Position numbers and translations under genes: made by a program. Positions 1 to 10,223 of a DNA stretch of 64,000 nucleotides are shown here, piece after piece. Origin of the DNA: Mytilinidion resinicola (lineage: Eukaryota > Ascomycota > Dothideomycetes > Mytilinidiales > Mytilinidiaceae); assembly GCF_010093595.1 (NCBI RefSeq), contig NW_022985439.1, positions 1,808,512-1,872,511 on the forward strand, read 5' to 3'. The notes under the pieces are model-generated. The model was not told where the DNA came from and made no database searches. It saw nothing but the letters and a program-made list of their open reading frames with translations. Each line of letters begins with the position of its first letter. The first letter of the stretch is position 1.

Positions 1-11
1 GCGAAACAGCA

Positions 12-293
12 ATGTCAAACGCCGTGCTGCTTGCAAGCGAAAATGAGAAGCTGCGCATAGAGAATCAGCGCCAGAAACAAAAGAAGGCAAGGAAGCGCAC
101 GTATATAGCTAGAAAGGGTATTCTATCAGGTGAAGAAGCAGCCGATCGTGCACAACCTGTACAGGAAGGGGCAGCAGAGGAGGCAGCAGAGCCACCGGCC
201 GAGCGGCCACAGCGAGCAAAACCTAGGTGCAGCATGTGCGAATCAACAGAACACAATGCACGTACGTGCCCTAGGCGGCAGGCAGCTAGCTAG
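12..293 (+). pseudogene. 3' tail of a pogo/Fot-type DDE transposase (partial)
   Basis: This 93-codon open stretch is rich in Lys, Arg, Glu and Gln and ends in a CCHC zinc knuckle (C-x2-C-x4-H-x4-C, CSMCESTEHNARTC) just before the stop. A charged linker followed by such a knuckle is the usual C-terminus of fungal pogo/Fot1-like DDE transposases. The catalytic domain would lie to the left of the window, so whether the element is intact cannot be judged. No terminal inverted repeat was recognised between the stop and about 900. The frame may continue upstream of base 12, so the ATG at 12 is not necessarily the start. Family assignment rests on tail composition and the knuckle only. Confidence 0.5.
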
Positions 294-923
294 TATATAG
301 CTGCATCAAATATATTTGTTCGTGGTGGAGTAATTCGGAATATTTGGCCTCGGTAGCGTGGTTGGGTGGGCCACTAGCTTGTGCGGGCCACTAACTTGTG
401 GATTACGTTATACTTACTGTAACATACTATGGTGGGGCTCTTAAACAACAACAAGACGCCCCTCGACACCAACATGCTTTAGAAGTCTACAGTGTCTCAT
501 TATAGACATCCGTACCCTCTTCTGTTATTACTGTTACGGCTTCAATGCATCAATAAAAGTCGGGGGAAAACAGGTCAATCTGTGTACTCTCCTGTGCCAT
601 CGTCTCCCGAGTTCACCAGTTGGTCAAACTACTGAATTTCCATCTCTAATAAGTCACCATGAGGCACCACAAGCAGTGGCAAGAGAGAGAGTACGGATCT
701 TAACGACGAGTTACTGTAACTACCTCAAGTGCTCACGAGACTTTATCTTTTAACCTGGATCCTAATCTTCGTGAATGACGTTTGAATCATACCAATCAGC
801 CACAAACCCCCTTTGTAATAGTCTGTCTCTTCAATAAAAGATACAGATTACCTCACCCTGTAGATCAGACGTCAGGAACGTAACTGAGTGTGCGTGCACA
901 GCTATCATGAACCAGAAGGGTCT
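294..923. other. non-coding stretch after transposase tail
   Basis: No convincing reading frame is seen. It may include the 3' flank of the transposon. No inverted terminal repeat was recognised. Confidence 0.4.
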
Positions 924-1250
924 AGGATATTCTACAAAAAACCAGGACAAGTTAACGACCTATCGCACTCTAGGCCTGGGCATCTCAGGAACTGCAGCTA
1001 CACGTAGACGTGTAAGACACCTGTGGACGTATCATAGGAGAGAGATTACGGATGCAAAAGGCGTGCGCCGGTACATTAGAGCGGGCTAACAGAACTAAGG
1101 AATCTTAGACTACGCCGTGACTCAGGCGTAAGGGATGCCGAGCTCTACGCATACAGGTATATATACCCAAGATACCCCAAGAGGTATCATACAAGCAGGA
1201 ATCCCAAATGCAAAGAACGCGAGCCCGTGACTTAGGAGGGGGTGTAGGGT
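924..1250 (+). repeat. dispersed ~160 bp repeat, two degenerate units
   Basis: Unit one (about 924-1065) opens with TATTCTACAAAAAACCAGG and TTAACGACCTATCGC. Unit two (about 1145-1250) carries ACAGGTATATATACCC, AAGAGGTATCATA and GCGAGCCCGTGACTTAGGAGG. The same ordered words recur at 5.4-5.8 kb and 14.7-15.4 kb, so this is one interspersed family. The short frame at 907-1089 lies inside the repeat and is not treated as a gene. Confidence 0.7.
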
Positions 1251-1443
1251 ATCTTTATTTGGGATTATGGCTCGATACTACGAAAAAGACGGCCTGCCCC
1301 AATCCTACTGCCAATCCAGAAAGCTCCGCAAACTCCGTCCCGCACGCTGTCCTTTTGCCTACCTTAACACCTGCAGTTATGCCTTTGTCAAAAAGAGGAG
1401 CAAATGTTACAAAAGTACGAAAGCCAGCCCCTGTAGAGCCTAA

Positions 1444-4354
1444 TCAAGGCATGTAGGCACCACCAGCCAGCACCAGATTCATCCTCGTGAACTGCACCTT
1501 GTAGACCGGGCTCTTCTTGGTGGGGAAGGCCGATATCTGATCAGCGGTGATGCCAATATCCTTTGCCTTACCGCCTGCCTTGACGACGGCACCCGCGCCG
1601 GCTTTGCCAGCGTCGATCTTGGCACCAGCGCCGCCCTCAGCAACCACCTTTCCAGAGCTGTCCGACGTCTCGAGGAGGACGTCCCAGACGCGGACTGTGC
1701 CATCGGCGCCACCAGATACCAAGACCGTCGACTCGACGGACCAGGAGAGTGACCAGATGCCACCTTTGCCGTGTCCGCGCATGCGCTTCTTACGACGGCC
1801 CTTTTCCAAGTCCCAGAGAAGTATAGCGCCAGTGTCGTCGGCAGACGCAAGCGTCTTGCCATCTGGAGAGCAGGCTATGGCGGTGACGTTGCTAGTGTGT
1901 CCGGTGAAGAGTCGCAAAGCGTTACCGGTAGATATGTGCCACATTCGGACGCTCTTGTCGCAAGATCCCGTGAAGACGTATAGGTTGTTTGGATGGAAGG
2001 AAACACAATCCACATCGTTGTCATGTCCAACGTACATCTTCAGAGGCTCGATATGATCGGTGCTCCAAAGACGAGCGGTGCGGTCGCCCGACCCAGTCAG
2101 GAAGTAGTGGCCTTGGGGCCCCCATGTAACGTCCCATATGGGGTTGTCGTGGCTTCGATATGCAACGAGGCATGTCCAGGTCTCAAGAGACCACAAGCGG
2201 ACGGTTTTGTCGGCGGAGCAGGAGAGGAGGTACTGTGATGCGGTCGACGGCCCATCGGGATCGGGAGAGGCAATAGAGGGAGAGAAGGAAACTGCGTATA
2301 CGGGCCCGGAGTGTCCTATTAGGCGACGTGAAGACTGAGGTCGGTCCGAGCTCGAGTCATGCGGTGAAGGGGGAAGGGCTGAGCCGTCCATCGACCAGAC
2401 GCGAATGTACGACTCTGCCATTCCGGCTGCGACGAGCTCATTATCGCCAGAGAAATCGAGACAGTTGATACTGACTAAGCATTAGCGATGCTCAAAGGCA
2501 CAAATTGACGCGTCTCATCAAGAGTACTACTAACCTGTCATGGGTGTTATGGAACGTGTACATTGACACGGTTAGTCCTGGCCCAACTCCGCCAGTCCTG
2601 CCGGTAATCCTGAAGCGATCACGGTGCTCTACCACTTTCTGTACTTCCATGGCGACGTCCCGGGCAAGTGACGGTGGAAAAGGAACGACTTCGCGAGTTG
2701 GCCCGTCCTCAGTCGGCTCTCGCTTAATAATCTGTTCAAATTCGTCTACCAGTGAATGCTGGCCCGGCTGTGGCGGATTCTTGGCGTCTCTGTATGAAAG
2801 CTCCGCGCGCACATCTTCCTGCAGCTCTGCTTCCGTGGGCATCGGTCCAAGATTGAGCTTGGCAAGGACATTAGGCGCGTTGCGATCGGTGTTTGCGGAA
2901 CCAGGATTGTGCCCGGGAATGCCTTCATCTTCAGCAGGCATATCTTCATGGACAGCGCCGCGTGCGATAATCGCAGCAATGCTGCGCTCGGCTCCCGCAG
3001 CCGCTCGGTCTACCGTGTGCAGTTCCATGTGGATATTCATGATTTCCGCCACTACAGCCCCTCCTTCGGGGTTCTTTGATTCGAGGAATTGCATGAGGTT
3101 GTTGAATGCCATGATGCTCAGCGTCAAGCGGTACTTGTTCTCTAGATACACCTTCGCGATGTGGCTCTCCGTGAGATGCTGGGGTAGTTTGACTGCGGAT
3201 AAAGCACGCAGGTCGTCTTCATGCTCTCGGCTGAATGGCTCCTTGAACTTGGTGAAGAATTGTTCGCCTTCTCGTATGTAGTGATCTCTGATCAGGTCCA
3301 AGTAAGAGTAGACGAAGACAGGCCATTGCAGTCTACGGAGCTCAGGCTTGTAGAGGTCCAGACTGTCCTCAATATAAGTACGCAATACGCCAAAGGCCGT
3401 GGTGTACTTGGGTCCTCCAGATTCCTCAACTCGAGTGACAATGGGGCGGCCATCTGCGTCCTGATGTGCAGACTCTTTCCGAAGCATCGCCTCCGTACGG
3501 TTGTACCCCTTCTTGCTGAGGTACTCAAGAACCTGCGACACCACTGAGTTAGCCTTCTTACAACAAATTGCGATCAAATACAGCATCGCGGACGGTAGCT
3601 ATTCCTTGGCAGCATCTTGGCCGCGGGTATCCAAAATCTCCATGGAGCACTGCCATGGAGTAGCCGGCATGGCAGGCAGGGGTGAGTGGCTTTGAAGCTG
3701 CCCTCGCCGGGACGAGCAGGTCTGCTCTCTTATACATACCAATTTGGTTCCGTCGATGGGTCCGTGTAGCCCATTCAGCCGCGGGGTTGGCCTGGGGACG
3801 ATTGGACTGTTGGGCGCGGGCTCGTCAGTAACAAGCTCTCGTCCGTTGTTCAGTCGTGCCGGAACGAACCTCGACGACCCAAAAGAACCACCTCCCATTA
3901 CAGAGGCCGGGCCATGACTGTTCGAATGTGGGGACGCCGTGGCTGGCCAATTGGGCGCGGTTGGATTGTTGGTCGGCGGTGGTTGAAGCACATTCTCGGC
4001 TCTGGGCTTTGCAAGGCCGTGCTTCTCAAACAAGGAGCCTTTCTGTTCAGGAGGAAAAGAACGGTCCCAACCTGTCCAGCGTGGTGTGATTTTCGGTGGG
4101 TGGTCCATTGGGTTACACGGTGGCGCAGAAGCAAGATAAACGGGAGCATGAGAGTCGTTTCTACCTACAATTTGGTTGAGATTCTGCTGCGACTGGTTGC
4201 CTGGCTGTGCGCCTGCCGGGCCTCCAACAGGATTCTGTTGCGCCTGCATATGCTGCTGGGGCGGCATTCCCGCACTCGGAGGCCCTCCAGGCCCATTGCT
4301 GATACTGACGCTCCTAGAACCAGGCCCGCCTGGTCCAGAAGGCTGTCCCGACAT
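1444..4354 (-). CDS. TAF5: Transcription initiation factor TFIID subunit 5 (TAF5)
   Basis: TAF5 is the WD40 scaffold subunit of the general transcription factor TFIID. Three exons are inferred: 4354-4169, 3532-2535 and 2470-1444, which join in phase to give 736 residues, a usual length for filamentous-fungal TAF5. The start is the ATG at 4354, which opens a Gly/Pro/Gln-rich N-terminus. A LisH-type motif (VLEYLSKKGYNRTEAM) follows, then the TAF5 NTD2 helical domain (KPELRRLQWPVFVYSYLDL), and the C-terminal half holds WD40 repeats (LIGHSGPVYAVSFSP, YVGHDNDVDCVSFHP, FTGHTSNVTAIACSP). Intron 2 is GTTAGT...CAG. Intron 1 (GTAGGT at 4168) has an alternative in-frame donor at 3739 that would add 143 residues. 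The gene is head to head with MED11. Confidence 0.93.
3740..4168 (-). other. open 143-codon stretch inside TAF5 intron 1 (possible alternative exon)
   Basis: If the GTAGGT donor at 4168 is ignored, the TAF5 frame stays open for 143 more codons to a second good donor, GTATGT at 3739. Both donors are phase 0 and both join in frame to the acceptor before 3532 (VLEYL). The extra peptide is rich in Pro, Asn and Ser and has no domain that I recognise. It could be a retained exon extension or simply an open intron. Confidence 0.45.
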
Positions 4355-4823
4355 TTGAGGAGGTGTTTCGAGAAGGTGGAGGGTGTGTCGGTGCTTCTTT
4401 CTCACCACGTCGCAGATGGTGAACAGGAAGCTTCCATCGGCGGAGGGCTTTCGCGAGTAGGGATTCGGGAGTCGGCGTTGTAGAGGTGGGGCGAGCAGTA
4501 GGAGAGCTGATGGTAGATGGCGAGGATATCGTGTGGCGCAGGCAAACGGTGATCTCGTCTCGCAGGTGGTGGTTGCAGTGAATGAGGAAGTGATGTGGGC
4601 CGGGGAGCTGCGCCAAGATGTCAGCCCTATGGCACCTCCGCCCGCACCGCGCACCGCGCCACTAGGAACTGAAAGGAGACAGAAACGCTTCACCTTGGGC
4701 TATGTGGAAACTCGTTGAAGCACCTCAAACGGTGGCAGACAGGTGCACACGGGCAGAGTAATTGCTGAGCAACTACCTAACTACCCACGAACAACCCTCA
4801 ACCCTCCACCACCTCCCACCACC
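4355..4823. promoter_or_regulatory. divergent promoter between TAF5 and MED11
   Basis: 469 bases separate the TAF5 start codon (-) from the MED11 start codon (+). Open frames here on the minus strand are upstream extensions of the TAF5 frame without a plausible start. No TATA element was recognised. Two subunits of the RNA polymerase II initiation machinery therefore share one intergenic region. Confidence 0.6.
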
Positions 4824-5396
4824 ATGGCCGACACGCCCAAAACCCGCGCCGAGCAGCGCATCCAAGAACTCAGCGCCATCAACGCGCAGATCCCCCAAAT
4901 CCTCATCAACGCCAGCAGCGCCATCCGCGCCCTCACCAACTCCTCCTCCTCTTCCTCCAACAACACCGCCCCCGCCTCCCTCGCCGCCCACAAAGCAACC
5001 TTCCAAACCTCCACCCGCGCCTTCTTCACCCTCATAACCCAGATATCTGCCCAACTCACCGACCAAGCCCGCGCCCTCGAGGCCGCCGGTATCATCCCCC
5101 CCACCAACGCAAAAGCCGCGTCGCGCGAGATGACGGGCGCTGAGGCGGCGGCGCTGCTAGGAGCTGCAGGAGGCGGACCAGCTGGGGCGATCGCGGGCGC
5201 GCAGGTGCGGGACTCGGAGGCCACGGTCACGAACGGGGGATTGGGGGAGCTAGACGTGGGGTGGTTGAATGCGCGGGCGGGGGATGTGGGGAGGGGGATG
5301 GAGGCGGAGGTTCTGGCGCGGGTGAGGGAGATTCTGGAAGGGGTAGGGGGAGAAGTAGTTCGGGAGAAGGAGGATAGGGAGATGGGGGGTGTGTGA
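4824..5396 (+). CDS. MED11: Mediator complex subunit 11 (MED11)
   Basis: An unspliced frame of 190 codons. The N-terminus (ADTPKTRAEQRIQELSAINA) and the following helix with Ser-run linker match fungal MED11, a small head-module subunit of Mediator that contacts MED17 and MED22 and supports pre-initiation complex assembly. A second conserved helix covers STRAFFTLITQISAQLTDQ to ALEAAGIIPP. The C-terminal half is Ala/Gly-rich. The start at 4824 is chosen because it lies in CCACCATGG and begins the conserved part; an in-frame ATG at 4743 would add a poly-Pro leader. Mild concern: a strongly Ala-rich tail is not diagnostic, so the family call depends on the first half. Confidence 0.82.
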   Translation: MADTPKTRAEQRIQELSAINAQIPQILINASSAIRALTNSSSSSSNNTAPASLAAHKATFQTSTRAFFTLITQISAQLTDQARALEAAGIIPPTNAKAASREMTGAEAAALLGAAGGGPAGAIAGAQVRDSEATVTNGGLGELDVGWLNARAGDVGRGMEAEVLARVREILEGVGGEVVREKEDREMGGV

Positions 5397-5417
5397 GGAT
5401 GCGATCTGCTGCCGCTC

Positions 5418-5722
5418 ATATATCCTACAAAAACAGGACAGATTAACAACCTGTCGTGATCTAGGCCTAAGCACCTGAAGAATTGCGGGTGCAGGTATGC
5501 ATGGAAGACACCCCCAGAGGTATCAGGAATGTGAGTCGACGGATGTAAAGAGTGTGAGCGTATGAATTAGGAGGGTGTCATATTTCATACAAAAACAGGA
5601 AAAATTAACGACCTATCGCGATCTAGGCGTAAATACCTGGACAACTGCGGGTACAGGTATACATGGAAGACGCCCCCGGGGGTATCATAATTCCGAGTCT
5701 ACGGATGTAAAGAGTATGGCCT
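5418..5722 (+). repeat. dispersed repeat, two direct tandem units (period 162)
   Basis: The word ACAAAAACAGG begins at 5427 and again at 5589. Each is followed in order by a TTAAC.ACCT.TCG.GATCTAGGC word, a CTG.A.AA.TGCGGGT.CAGGTAT word, GGAAGAC.CCCC, GGTATCA, and CGGATGTAAAGAGT. This is the best-preserved part of the family. Confidence 0.8.
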
Positions 5723-5830
5723 CCTAATTGACGGGCTCACGCCTTTGACATCTATAGATTCTTATTCCTGATACCTCCTAGGGTGTCTTCCAGGTATATC
5801 TGCACATGCAGTTCTTCAAGTCCTGACGTT
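5723..5830 (-). repeat. dispersed repeat unit in inverted orientation
   Basis: Read on the minus strand this holds GAAGAACTGCATGTGCAG, GGAAGACACCCTAGGAGGTA, ATGTCAAAGGCGTGAGCC and GTCAATTAGGAG, the same ordered words as the direct units. It abuts the preceding unit tail to tail near 5722, making an imperfect long palindrome. Confidence 0.7.
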
Positions 5831-5992
5831 CAATCCATAGGGTGGGTCAATTTGTAGCTTTGATTGAAGACACTGTTACACGCGCCGCAAATCAAGCTAT
5901 TTTTCGCGTCATTTTTCCACTATTGAAGAGTTATGAGAATCGATTCAACACTGCGTCGTAGCAGGCAGACGCGTAGAACAAATAGACTAATT

Positions 5993-6970
5993 TTACATAT
6001 ACCGATCAGGTGCCCAAGAATAAAGCCTCAGGTGCTTCTTGTCAATACCAGCCGCCGTACACTTCCTACGAACCCACGCTTTGTGCTCTTTTTCGCCAAC
6101 ATTCAACGTGACCGTCCAGCCATGCTCTGTGGCCAACTTTAGCATGGGTATCATGTCCGGGACCAAGTTCTCGCGCCTCCATTCCAACGTCTCGTGGTTA
6201 ATCATGTGCAAATCAACGCAGAAGTCCCGTTTTGCCCGCATGGCCTCATGGGCTTCTTCGGCGCATTTCCGGACAGAGTTGCGCTGGCGCTGCCAGAAAG
6301 TTTTGACGAAAGAGCGTTGTTTGCCTTGCTCTTTCAGCCGCGTGGAGCGACGGTGGAGGGACTCGGGGTTGTTGGAGGGGCACGCTTTCAGGATAAATTC
6401 CTTCAGATGCCGCGTGATCATGAAGGACTCATAGAATGGGATCCTCATATTCGCTTTGCTTCGGTCGTACCTATGGCTGTATTTAACATGCTCGAAGTCG
6501 CGTGCGTCGCTTCTTATACGTGATATTTCTTCTGGAAGGCCCTTCATGTGCTCCACAGTCAGGGCCAGCGTGCACTCAGCGTGTAGAATGTGCTTTGCCT
6601 CGTTATGTAGTTGTTTGTCTACTTCGAGAATGTTGAAACGGTCGAACCGCTCCCACTTCTCATCTCGCAGCTTGGGTCGCATGGGTTTGTCGGTTTGGAG
6701 GACGTGTCCATACACTTTGTTTCGTAATTCCGCCGGAAGGTCCTTAAACCTGAATGGGGCAACTTCTTCGGGTGTCGTCTTGGTGGTGCGTCGCTTCTTT
6801 CTGGAGGCCTGGTCGTCGTTCTGCTCGTCGGCGGTGCGCTTTTTGCCGCGAGACGTGGTAGTTGTTTGAGTATTGGTTGGTATGAGAGATCCTTCGCCGA
6901 CGCGAGCCTTCTTGCTGACTCCCTGATCGACGTCGTCCTGATCGCGGGCGCGCTTTTGTCCAGAAGCCAT
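5993..6970 (-). CDS. F-box-like nuclear protein of unknown function
   Basis: A single-exon frame of 325 residues from the ATG at 6970. The first ~90 residues are a charged, Lys/Arg-rich segment with nuclear-localisation-like runs (KKARVGEGS, SRKKRRTTK). A short F-box-like motif follows (FRFKDLPAELRNKVYGHVL), the form common in large expanded families of dothideomycete genomes. The rest (LEVDKQLHNEAKHILHAE and onward) resembles the uncharacterised C-terminal part of those proteins. Substrate and partners are unknown. The frame stays open upstream to 7441, but that stretch is made of DNA repeats and is treated as 5' leader. Confidence 0.7.
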   Translation of the reverse strand: MASGQKRARDQDDVDQGVSKKARVGEGSLIPTNTQTTTTSRGKKRTADEQNDDQASRKKRRTTKTTPEEVAPFRFKDLPAELRNKVYGHVLQTDKPMRPKLRDEKWERFDRFNILEVDKQLHNEAKHILHAECTLALTVEHMKGLPEEISRIRSDARDFEHVKYSHRYDRSKANMRIPFYESFMITRHLKEFILKACPSNNPESLHRRSTRLKEQGKQRSFVKTFWQRQRNSVRKCAEEAHEAMRAKRDFCVDLHMINHETLEWRRENLVPDMIPMLKLATEHGWTVTLNVGEKEHKAWVRRKCTAAGIDKKHLRLYSWAPDRYM

Positions 6971-7080
6971 GCTTTGTGTATGCGTAGGGATAGGTTGAGG
7001 GGCCGGTGGAGTAAGGTCGGTGTAGTTGTTTAGAAACTTTTGAAGAGAGACTGTGGAGTGTTTGCGCTCGTCTTTGCGCG

Positions 7081-7470
7081 GTGTGCTTGGATTTGGATGA
7101 TCGGTGGCTTGGTCTGCTGGAGAGTGCGACGAGTGCGGTGAGTGTATGGCAAACACGATAAGCGAAGTTGTTCTTGAGCGTGTGCGAAGACTTAGAATAG
7201 CGGAGAGAGAGGCTATCAAGGCGTGTGGGCTGCTTTTCTCGAGGCCTGGAGGTGTGTTTGGATGTGGTGGATCGAAGGCTTGATCTGCTGGGAGTGCGAC
7301 GAGTGCGGTGCGTTTATGGCCAACGTGACAATCGATGTCGTTCCTGAGCGCGTACTTTGAGCAACGGCGGTGGAGAGGGATGCCAAGAGAGTACAGTGAA
7401 TCGATGTCTTGATCTGGTGGGTAGCGCAATAAGTGCGTCATAAGGGGATCGAAGTTATCTTTCAGCGAGT
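7081..7470. repeat. three degenerate copies of a ~130-170 bp tandem repeat
   Basis: Marker words CTTGGTCTGCTGGAGAGTGC (7108), CTTGATCTGCTGGGAGTGCG (7279) and CTTGATCTGGTGGGTAGCGC (7408) start copies spaced 171 and 129 bases apart. Copies 1 and 2 share most of their length. The array sits in the 5' region of the F-box-like gene. Confidence 0.7.
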
Positions 7471-8606
7471 GCGACGAGCAAAGTGTATAGAGAAAGGTTC
7501 AGGGACAGCTGGAAGTATTGAGCTTTTAAAAGAGAGAATGCAATGTCTATTGAAGAAATGCCACAATACAAATTGGAGTGAAGAGGAAAATGCCTATTGT
7601 ACGGCCCAAACCTGATTAGCGCCAAGCGATTCCCATCCGCTGGTGAACATCACAACCAAAGCGACTAGACGTTGAGATTCACTATGGCCTTGTTCTCTTA
7701 CACATTCTCTACCACTTGGAGACGTGCAAAAGGTCTTTTGAGGAAGTATGAATGTGATATAGATCTTTGACTTTCGGAAAAGGGGGCCTCATAGTTTGAG
7801 TCTTTCGTTATAGGAGACAGAAAACGAGCGGCTGCCACCTCTTACTCGTAACCTACTGACAATTCTGGTACTCACATCAGTCTCAGCAATGAGGGATATT
7901 CATCTGGAAGAACAGACGAGTTCAAAGATCTGAAAGGCAGCTGTGGTAGAAGTTTATGTTACATAGAACAACTCTACGCTGCCTGGTCTTGATGTTATGT
8001 ATATTACTACAATTTCTTGCCACTACTTTGTTTCTTGCGGCCTTTTCAAATACCCAGTAGACTGTAGAAGTATCCAGGCCATGCGCCTTGATGCTGGTCT
8101 GACCCATGAAGTAGGCTGGACCTCCACGTTTGCTTTGAAAGCTTGCTACGATAAGAGGAGCAAACTAGCAGCAGCTGATCCTTATTCCATAGTGTGAGGG
8201 TATACTAGGGAAGTTCACGGGTCTGTATGTGTAATGATGGAGAGAAAAGTGAAGGATGAAAAGATGAGACGTTGGCGTAATCTATCCATCTAAACCGCCA
8301 GCACGCCTTCCCAAGTACGGACTAGACCGTATTCTATCCTCCCCTCCACTACTCTGCTTTGGTGATGCGTGGCGTCATCTACACACGTGCATCTTCTCCG
8401 CTCTCTGAGAAGCTAGAAGCCTAATAGGCTTGCTCAAGTGGCGACTATGGTTCAACTAAAGCCGCGTAGAATGCTACGCTCAATTTGTCTCCGGACAGTC
8501 TCAATCAAATCTAGACACCACAGCTTCAATGACCCCGAGTGCGGTATTATTAAACTTTTAGAAAGGTCGGAGGAGGTTTCAAAGTGGTCTCTCCCTATTC
8601 CTCGTC
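7471..8606. other. intergenic, no gene seen
   Basis: Only short unrelated frames occur on either strand. Nothing resembling a known protein, tRNA or repeat unit was recognised. Confidence 0.5.
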
Positions 8607-10088
8607 ATGCTTTCCTATTTTCGAAACCTCATCCCATTGAGTCCATTCATCGCTCCCTCCATAAATTCAACCATCCAGCCCCCCTCTTCCCCAGTCCCCG
8701 CCGCCTCCACCACCCAACCCACCCTCTCCCCCATCTCAAACATCCAAGGCCATGCCTACAACCGCTTCATCCAAATATGGCTCGAAAACACCGACTTCGC
8801 CCTCGCCGCCGGTGACCCCAACATCGCCTGGCTCTCCACCCACGGCATCTCTCTCACAAATTACTGGGCCCTCACCCACCCCTCCCAGCCCAACTACCTC
8901 GCCGCCGTCTCGGGTGACCACTTCGGCCTCGACAGCGACGACTATATCTCCGTCCCCTCCAACATCCCCATCGTCGCCGATCTCCTCGACACCAAGGGGA
9001 TCGCGTGGGGCGAGTACCAAGAAGACATGCCATACGCAGGCTTCAAGGGCATCGAGTACAACAACCAGCACACCGGCGCGAACGCCTACGTGCGGAAGCA
9101 CAACCCACTCGTGCTATTTGAGTCTGTGACGCAGAACGCGACGCGGCTGTCCTTGATGAAGAGCTTCACGTCTTTCGCTGCAGACCTCGCGGCCGGGACG
9201 CTCCCGCAGTGGGCGTTTGTGACCCCGAACATGACGAATGACGGGCATGATACTTCCATTACCACTGCGGGACTGTGGGCACGAAGCTTCCTGGAACCTC
9301 TTCTTAACAACGCGTATTTCATGAACGACACGCTTGTCCTCCTTACTTTCGATGAGAATGAGCACTACGAGACGCCTAACAAGGTTTTCTCGCTCTTACT
9401 CGGCGGCGCGGTGCCGGAGTCATTAAAAGGGTTAATGGACAATACGTTCTATACCCACTACAGCGCCCTCTCGTCTCTGGAAGCGAACTTCGACCTCCCT
9501 TCCCTCGGCCGCTGGGACTGCGGCGCCAACATATTCGAACTCGTCGCCAAGAAAACCGGGTACGCGAATTACGCGGTTGATACGACGAATCTGTGGTTTA
9601 GTAGCTCGTACCCCGGGCCGTTGTCTCCGATGGATGCGAAGGCGTGGCCCGCGCCTAATACGAATGCGAAGTGTGCTGCGGGAAACGGAGTGTTGGAGAA
9701 GGTGATGAGCGTATGGGGGAGGGTTGATGGAAGCTTGCACTATGCGGATCCGTATCCGCATGATGATGGGTTGGGGGCGAACGCGAGCGTGAGCAGGTTG
9801 CCTACTCCTAGCCAGATGGCGCCGTCGACGAATTTAGTGCAGAGTGGGACTGCGAGCGGCCCGAGTCCGACCGCAACAGAGACGACGGGTTTGGTGCAGA
9901 GTGGCACTCAGCTTAGTCCTAGTCAGACGGTACCAGATACGACGGGGACAGCGCCGGGTGGGACTCTGCCTAGTTCTGCCGGTGCGTCAGTTATGTACAC
10001 TGCGGGAGCTGTGACAATGGATCTGGGAGCGGCTTGGTGTTGGGACTGGACTCTGGCTGCCTTGGGGTTGATGGCTGGATTCTTGTAG
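8607..10088 (+). CDS. Secreted phosphoesterase / acid phosphatase family protein, GPI-type tail
   Basis: A 493-residue frame. Residues ~50-330 match the phosphoesterase family (PF04185) that includes fungal acid phosphatases: ENTDFALAAGDPNIAWL, HPSQPNYLAAVSGD, an internal ITTAGLWARSFLEPLL, and VLLTFDENEHYETPNKV, which carries the metal-binding Asp/Glu/His cluster. The C-terminus is a Ser/Thr/Gly-rich stalk with two copies of a LVQSGT repeat and ends in a hydrophobic segment (WTLAALGLMAGFL), as in GPI-anchored wall proteins. N-glycosylation sequons are frequent. The N-terminus (MLSYFRNLIPLSP) is a weak signal peptide, so an upstream exon may be missing. Likely role: extracellular phosphate release. 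Confidence 0.82.
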   Translation: MLSYFRNLIPLSPFIAPSINSTIQPPSSPVPAASTTQPTLSPISNIQGHAYNRFIQIWLENTDFALAAGDPNIAWLSTHGISLTNYWALTHPSQPNYLAAVSGDHFGLDSDDYISVPSNIPIVADLLDTKGIAWGEYQEDMPYAGFKGIEYNNQHTGANAYVRKHNPLVLFESVTQNATRLSLMKSFTSFAADLAAGTLPQWAFVTPNMTNDGHDTSITTAGLWARSFLEPLLNNAYFMNDTLVLLTFDENEHYETPNKVFSLLLGGAVPESLKGLMDNTFYTHYSALSSLEANFDLPSLGRWDCGANIFELVAKKTGYANYAVDTTNLWFSSSYPGPLSPMDAKAWPAPNTNAKCAAGNGVLEKVMSVWGRVDGSLHYADPYPHDDGLGANASVSRLPTPSQMAPSTNLVQSGTASGPSPTATETTGLVQSGTQLSPSQTVPDTTGTAPGGTLPSSAGASVMYTAGAVTMDLGAAWCWDWTLAALGLMAGFL

Positions 10089-10223
10089 ACCAAGAAGGAT
10101 GACTCGGGATTATTGAAGATATAATAGAAAAGAGTTCAACATCACTTTACATTGGGAAGGAGCCCTGAGTCGTAACCGTTGCCATTTACACAGGTCTAAA
10201 TACCGATATACTACAGGACCTCA

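Noticed and set aside
907..1089. 60-codon frame starting MNQKGLGYS
   Set aside because: Lies wholly inside a dispersed repeat unit whose other copies are not open in this frame.
6971..7441. N-terminal extension of the F-box-like protein
   Set aside because: Made of degenerate DNA repeats; the ATG at 6970 has a better context and starts the charged conserved part. Kept only as a finding.
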